Below are positions 46,301 through 47,552 of a stretch of 47,552 nucleotides of DNA, piece by piece. Location of the stretch: IMG/VR virus record IMGVR_UViG_3300032241_002511, positions 1 to 47,552 of that record. The stretch is one strand, 5' to 3'. Each line of letters starts with the position of its first letter. The stretch's first letter is position 1. The position numbers and the translations under genes are program-made. The notes beneath the pieces were generated by a model. It searched no databases. It had not been told where the DNA came from and was given only the letters and a program-made list of their open reading frames with translations. Origin of the DNA: a virus.

Positions 46301-47552
46301 TTTCCGTTTCGCAGAATTTAGACGGTAACGCAAACGTTTCTTTCGTTACATCTGGAGCATCAACTGCTGCGGCTGCTAATACTGTTGCTGTTTATGCTAA
46401 TAGTGGACTCGTTCTCGCTGCTGGTAACGTTACGTTCAATAATTCTTCATCAGCTAATGCCATAGCGACCGCCAATGGAACTTTTGGTACCAATGTTGCA
46501 TTCTCTGTAAACACAAGTTCTATCACTTCTGTTGGAACGCTAGGATCATTAAGCGTAACTAATGGAATTACTGCAGCCAATGCAACATTTAATAATAATG
46601 TTGCGATCGGAAGTGCTGCAATCGGCTCAGATTTTACAGGAAGATTGATTGCTCCTGGAACGTCACCAATTTCCTTAAGACAAGAATTTGGTACTGACGG
46701 AACTGGATGGCAATATCGTATTGCCAAAAATCAATCTGGAACTATAACTGATATTCTAACAATCCAAGATTCCGCGAACGTTGGTATTAATACAACTTCA
46801 CCAACAGCAAATCTTCATGTCGTAGGTAACGCAAATATCACAGTTGGTATTAATACTGCTGCGATGACTGTAACTACTTTAAATGTTACAAACGAGACAA
46901 TTACTGGCACGTCAAACATTTCAACGGCTAACGTCAGTACCCTAAACGTAACTAATGGAACAGTAGTCACATTAAATGTGACGAACGAAACCATAACAGG
47001 CACGTCAAACATTTCAACAGCTAACGTCAGTACTCTAAACGTTACAAATGAATCGGTTGGAACATTGAACGTAACGACAGGGGCTACGATATCTACATTG
47101 AATGTGACAAATGAAACTGTCAGCACACTCAACGTCACTAACGAAACTGTAACGACATTAAATGTTACAAATGAAACTGTCGGGACTCTAAACGTAACCA
47201 ATGAAACAGTAACAACATTAAATGTAACTAACCAAACAATCACAGGTACATCGAACATTTCAACGGCTAACATCAGCACTCTAAATGTAACAACTGGAGC
47301 AACAGTATCTACATTAAATGTTACAAATGAGACTGTAGGTACTCTAAATGTAACCAATGAAACTGTAACAACATTGAACGTTACGAATGAAACTGTTGCA
47401 ACTTTAAATGTCACGAACGAATCGGTCGGAACATTGAATGTAACAACTGGAGCGACAGTAGCCACCCTGAATGTCACGAACGAAACAGTTGGAACTCTAA
47501 ATGTCACCAGTGAAAGTGTTGCAACATTGAATGTAACAACTGGAGCGACAGT
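43315..47552 (+). CDS. Giant repetitive tail-fibre protein, partial (3' end outside window)
   Basis: The frame starts at ATG 43315 after GAGGG and stays open to the window end (1412 codons). The N-terminus (MPTPVNISQVQIANTFNDWR) is the conserved attachment segment of such fibres. Residues about 316-532 and from 1184 on are arrays of a 10-residue unit, roughly TLNVTNETVT, with TTGATV variants. The middle (about 640-1180) has non-repetitive beta segments, including VYANSGLVLAAGN twice and a VAIGSAAIGSDFTGRL region. The repeats suggest a long beta-helical or triple-helical shaft. Receptor binding is inferred. Confidence 0.85.
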   Translation, partial: MPTPVNISQVQIANTFNDWRVITNNLVTAINQLSNGVFTATYGSMVFSTSSPGIVIQNTAGTVLTVGGLSNFQTIDTSQIVNSGDISSAGYNAIFSNPGVLLQIANTAQTKNLISNTQIFAQNVNANGYVLVTGQNTTGTPYSTLLAGNVVFNIAGNVAITNTGNVQIANTLYLTGAGVGLNVSTSTVTANLIVGNPVYIGAANANVFGSLNVQTTLAVSGNVNLYSNLVVTQNTTSGNLSVVTLANIANANITTANVATLNVNATGSVANIATANVTNLNVATGNISSLNSATANLATGNVTTLNVVTGATISTLNVTNETVTTLNVTNESVTTLNVTNETVNTLNVVNETVTTLNVTNETVNTLNVSNETVTTLNVTNESVGTLNVTTGATIATLNVTNETVSGILNVATANVSTLNVTNETITTLNVTNQTVSTLNVTNETVGTLNVTNQTVNTLNVSNETVTTLNVTSESVATLNVTTGATVATLNVTNETVTTLNVTNETVNTLNVTNETVNTLNVTNESVTTLNVTNQTTTGIANVATLNVATAAWISSANIVTANVLTLNVASFGSIENVANITVANSYTTNAQISYANVYTLANISSANIKTANISTANVTNLYLNGGSVYFDSAQSYSVTSVGDATFNNLIVKGSQIIVGPIVNQQNALQLRTLGSITEADGPGYFQVFRGNSGTFGSNSNAAIQWFNTANVWRWTANDVAAVYYTFLSTANLSDSITTTDSTNAASLTAVSTAYSKAANTVAVYANSGLVLAAGNVTFNNSSSANAVTTANGTFGANVAFTVNTSSITSVGTLTGLTVQNGTNVATLNASSVINSASYLTSAGMDVPGQANAAYAKANAAANLTAVYANGGLIMANANVNFINTSTITVSAVANGTTQSANISFSVPAATTVLGSTGLPGVVAITDSNTSTSTTTAPTANAVNAVNLLASLASGTATAAYIAANSAANSVRVSANSGSTLNAASGLNFVNSSTILVSVSQNLDGNANVSFVTSGASTAAAANTVAVYANSGLVLAAGNVTFNNSSSANAIATANGTFGTNVAFSVNTSSITSVGTLGSLSVTNGITAANATFNNNVAIGSAAIGSDFTGRLIAPGTSPISLRQEFGTDGTGWQYRIAKNQSGTITDILTIQDSANVGINTTSPTANLHVVGNANITVGINTAAMTVTTLNVTNETITGTSNISTANVSTLNVTNGTVVTLNVTNETITGTSNISTANVSTLNVTNESVGTLNVTTGATISTLNVTNETVSTLNVTNETVTTLNVTNETVGTLNVTNETVTTLNVTNQTITGTSNISTANISTLNVTTGATVSTLNVTNETVGTLNVTNETVTTLNVTNETVATLNVTNESVGTLNVTTGATVATLNVTNETVGTLNVTSESVATLNVTTGAT
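44260..44910 (+). repeat. 30-bp coding repeat array 1 (TLNVTNETVT units)
   Basis: About 20 units of 10 codons lie in frame, with the protein motif conserved but codons varied (AAT/AAC, ACA/ACG/ACT). Variation at synonymous sites suggests old repeats kept by selection on the protein. Confidence 0.9.
45592..45751 (+). repeat. 160-bp direct repeat, copy 1 (copy 2 at 46381-46540)
   Basis: The two segments align without gaps at a constant offset of 789 bp (263 codons). Both encode a TVAVYANSGLVLAAGNVTFN segment followed by SSSANA and TSSITSVGTL. Differences are mostly synonymous. Confidence 0.88.
46866..47552 (+). repeat. 30-bp coding repeat array 2 (continues past window)
   Basis: The same TLNVTNETV unit resumes, mixed with three copies of a GTSNISTAN(V/I)STLNVT block (near 46906, 46996 and 47247). 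The array is still running at the window edge. Confidence 0.9.

Noticed and set aside
43908-47507. Long minus-strand ORFs under the fibre gene (repeating VTVSFVTFRV-type proteins)
   Set aside because: They are antisense shadows of the 30-bp coding repeats. The plus frame is continuous from 43315 and carries the recognisable fibre N-terminus.
44260-47552. CRISPR-like periodic repeats
   Set aside because: The period is 30 bp with no spacers; units are in-frame codons of one protein and vary at synonymous sites.

Overview
The window is part of a T4-like (Straboviridae-type) contractile-tailed phage genome. The evidence is the order and sequence of recognisable T4 homologues: late-transcription coactivator gp33, helicase loader gp59 and ssDNA-binding gp32 lie in the T4 order, and there is a nearly complete baseplate and tail set (gp4, gp54, gp26, gp48, gp53, gp27, gp5, gp25, gp6, gp7, gp8). 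No integrase or repressor is visible. The DNA is AT-rich by eye. A circularly permuted, two-piece tmRNA and a SleB-type lysin suggest an alphaproteobacterial host; this is inference.

Region 1 (1-3442) is an RNA-rich block with twelve tRNAs: Leu-TAA, Gly-TCC, Arg-TCT, Lys-TTT, Thr-TGT, Glu-TTC, Gly-GCC, His-GTG, Val-TAC, Gln-TTG, Ser-TGA and Leu-TAG. It also holds an orphan tRNA 3' half, two structured spacers, a zinc-ribbon protein, a zincin-like protein and a GT-B glycosyltransferase. Two sigma70-type promoters with identical geometry sit just upstream of tRNA-Lys and tRNA-Gln.

Region 2 (3456-9240) carries small accessory and nucleic-acid enzymes: nucleotidyltransferase, HNH and GIY-YIG-like nucleases, a SpeD homologue, PhoH, a PD-(D/E)XK exonuclease and small zinc-ribbon proteins. 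It ends with the tmRNA and a very strong terminator.

Region 3 (9258-13339) is a tightly packed five-gene cassette: glycosyltransferase, FAD oxidoreductase, SGHIRN-type protein, SDR epimerase and TIM-barrel isomerase. It looks like a sugar or glycan synthesis module. Region 4 (13341-16634) holds the endolysin, gp33, gp59, an inserted unknown and gp32, then a terminator.

Region 5 (16633-22430, minus strand) holds gp4, an unknown, gp54, a tail-assembly chaperone (gp26) with a likely programmed -1 frameshift, and a tape-measure protein containing a lysozyme-like domain. Region 6 (22482-47552, plus strand) runs gp48, gp53, gp27, gp5 (without the T4 lysozyme domain), a hydrophobic unknown, gp25, gp6, gp7, gp8, a DUF4815-type protein with a proline-rich tail, a large fibre-like protein, a coiled-coil protein, and a giant repetitive fibre gene that runs off the right edge.

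Regulation appears to use two promoter classes: TTTACT-N17-TATAAT (early, host sigma70-like) ahead of RNA genes and replication genes, and (A/C/T)TAAATA (T4-late-like) ahead of other genes, including an overlapping divergent pair between gp4 and gp48. The most unusual items are the permuted phage tmRNA, the frameshift chaperone, a 41-bp near-identical duplication shared by the gp32 and tape-measure genes on opposite coding strands, and the glycan cassette.
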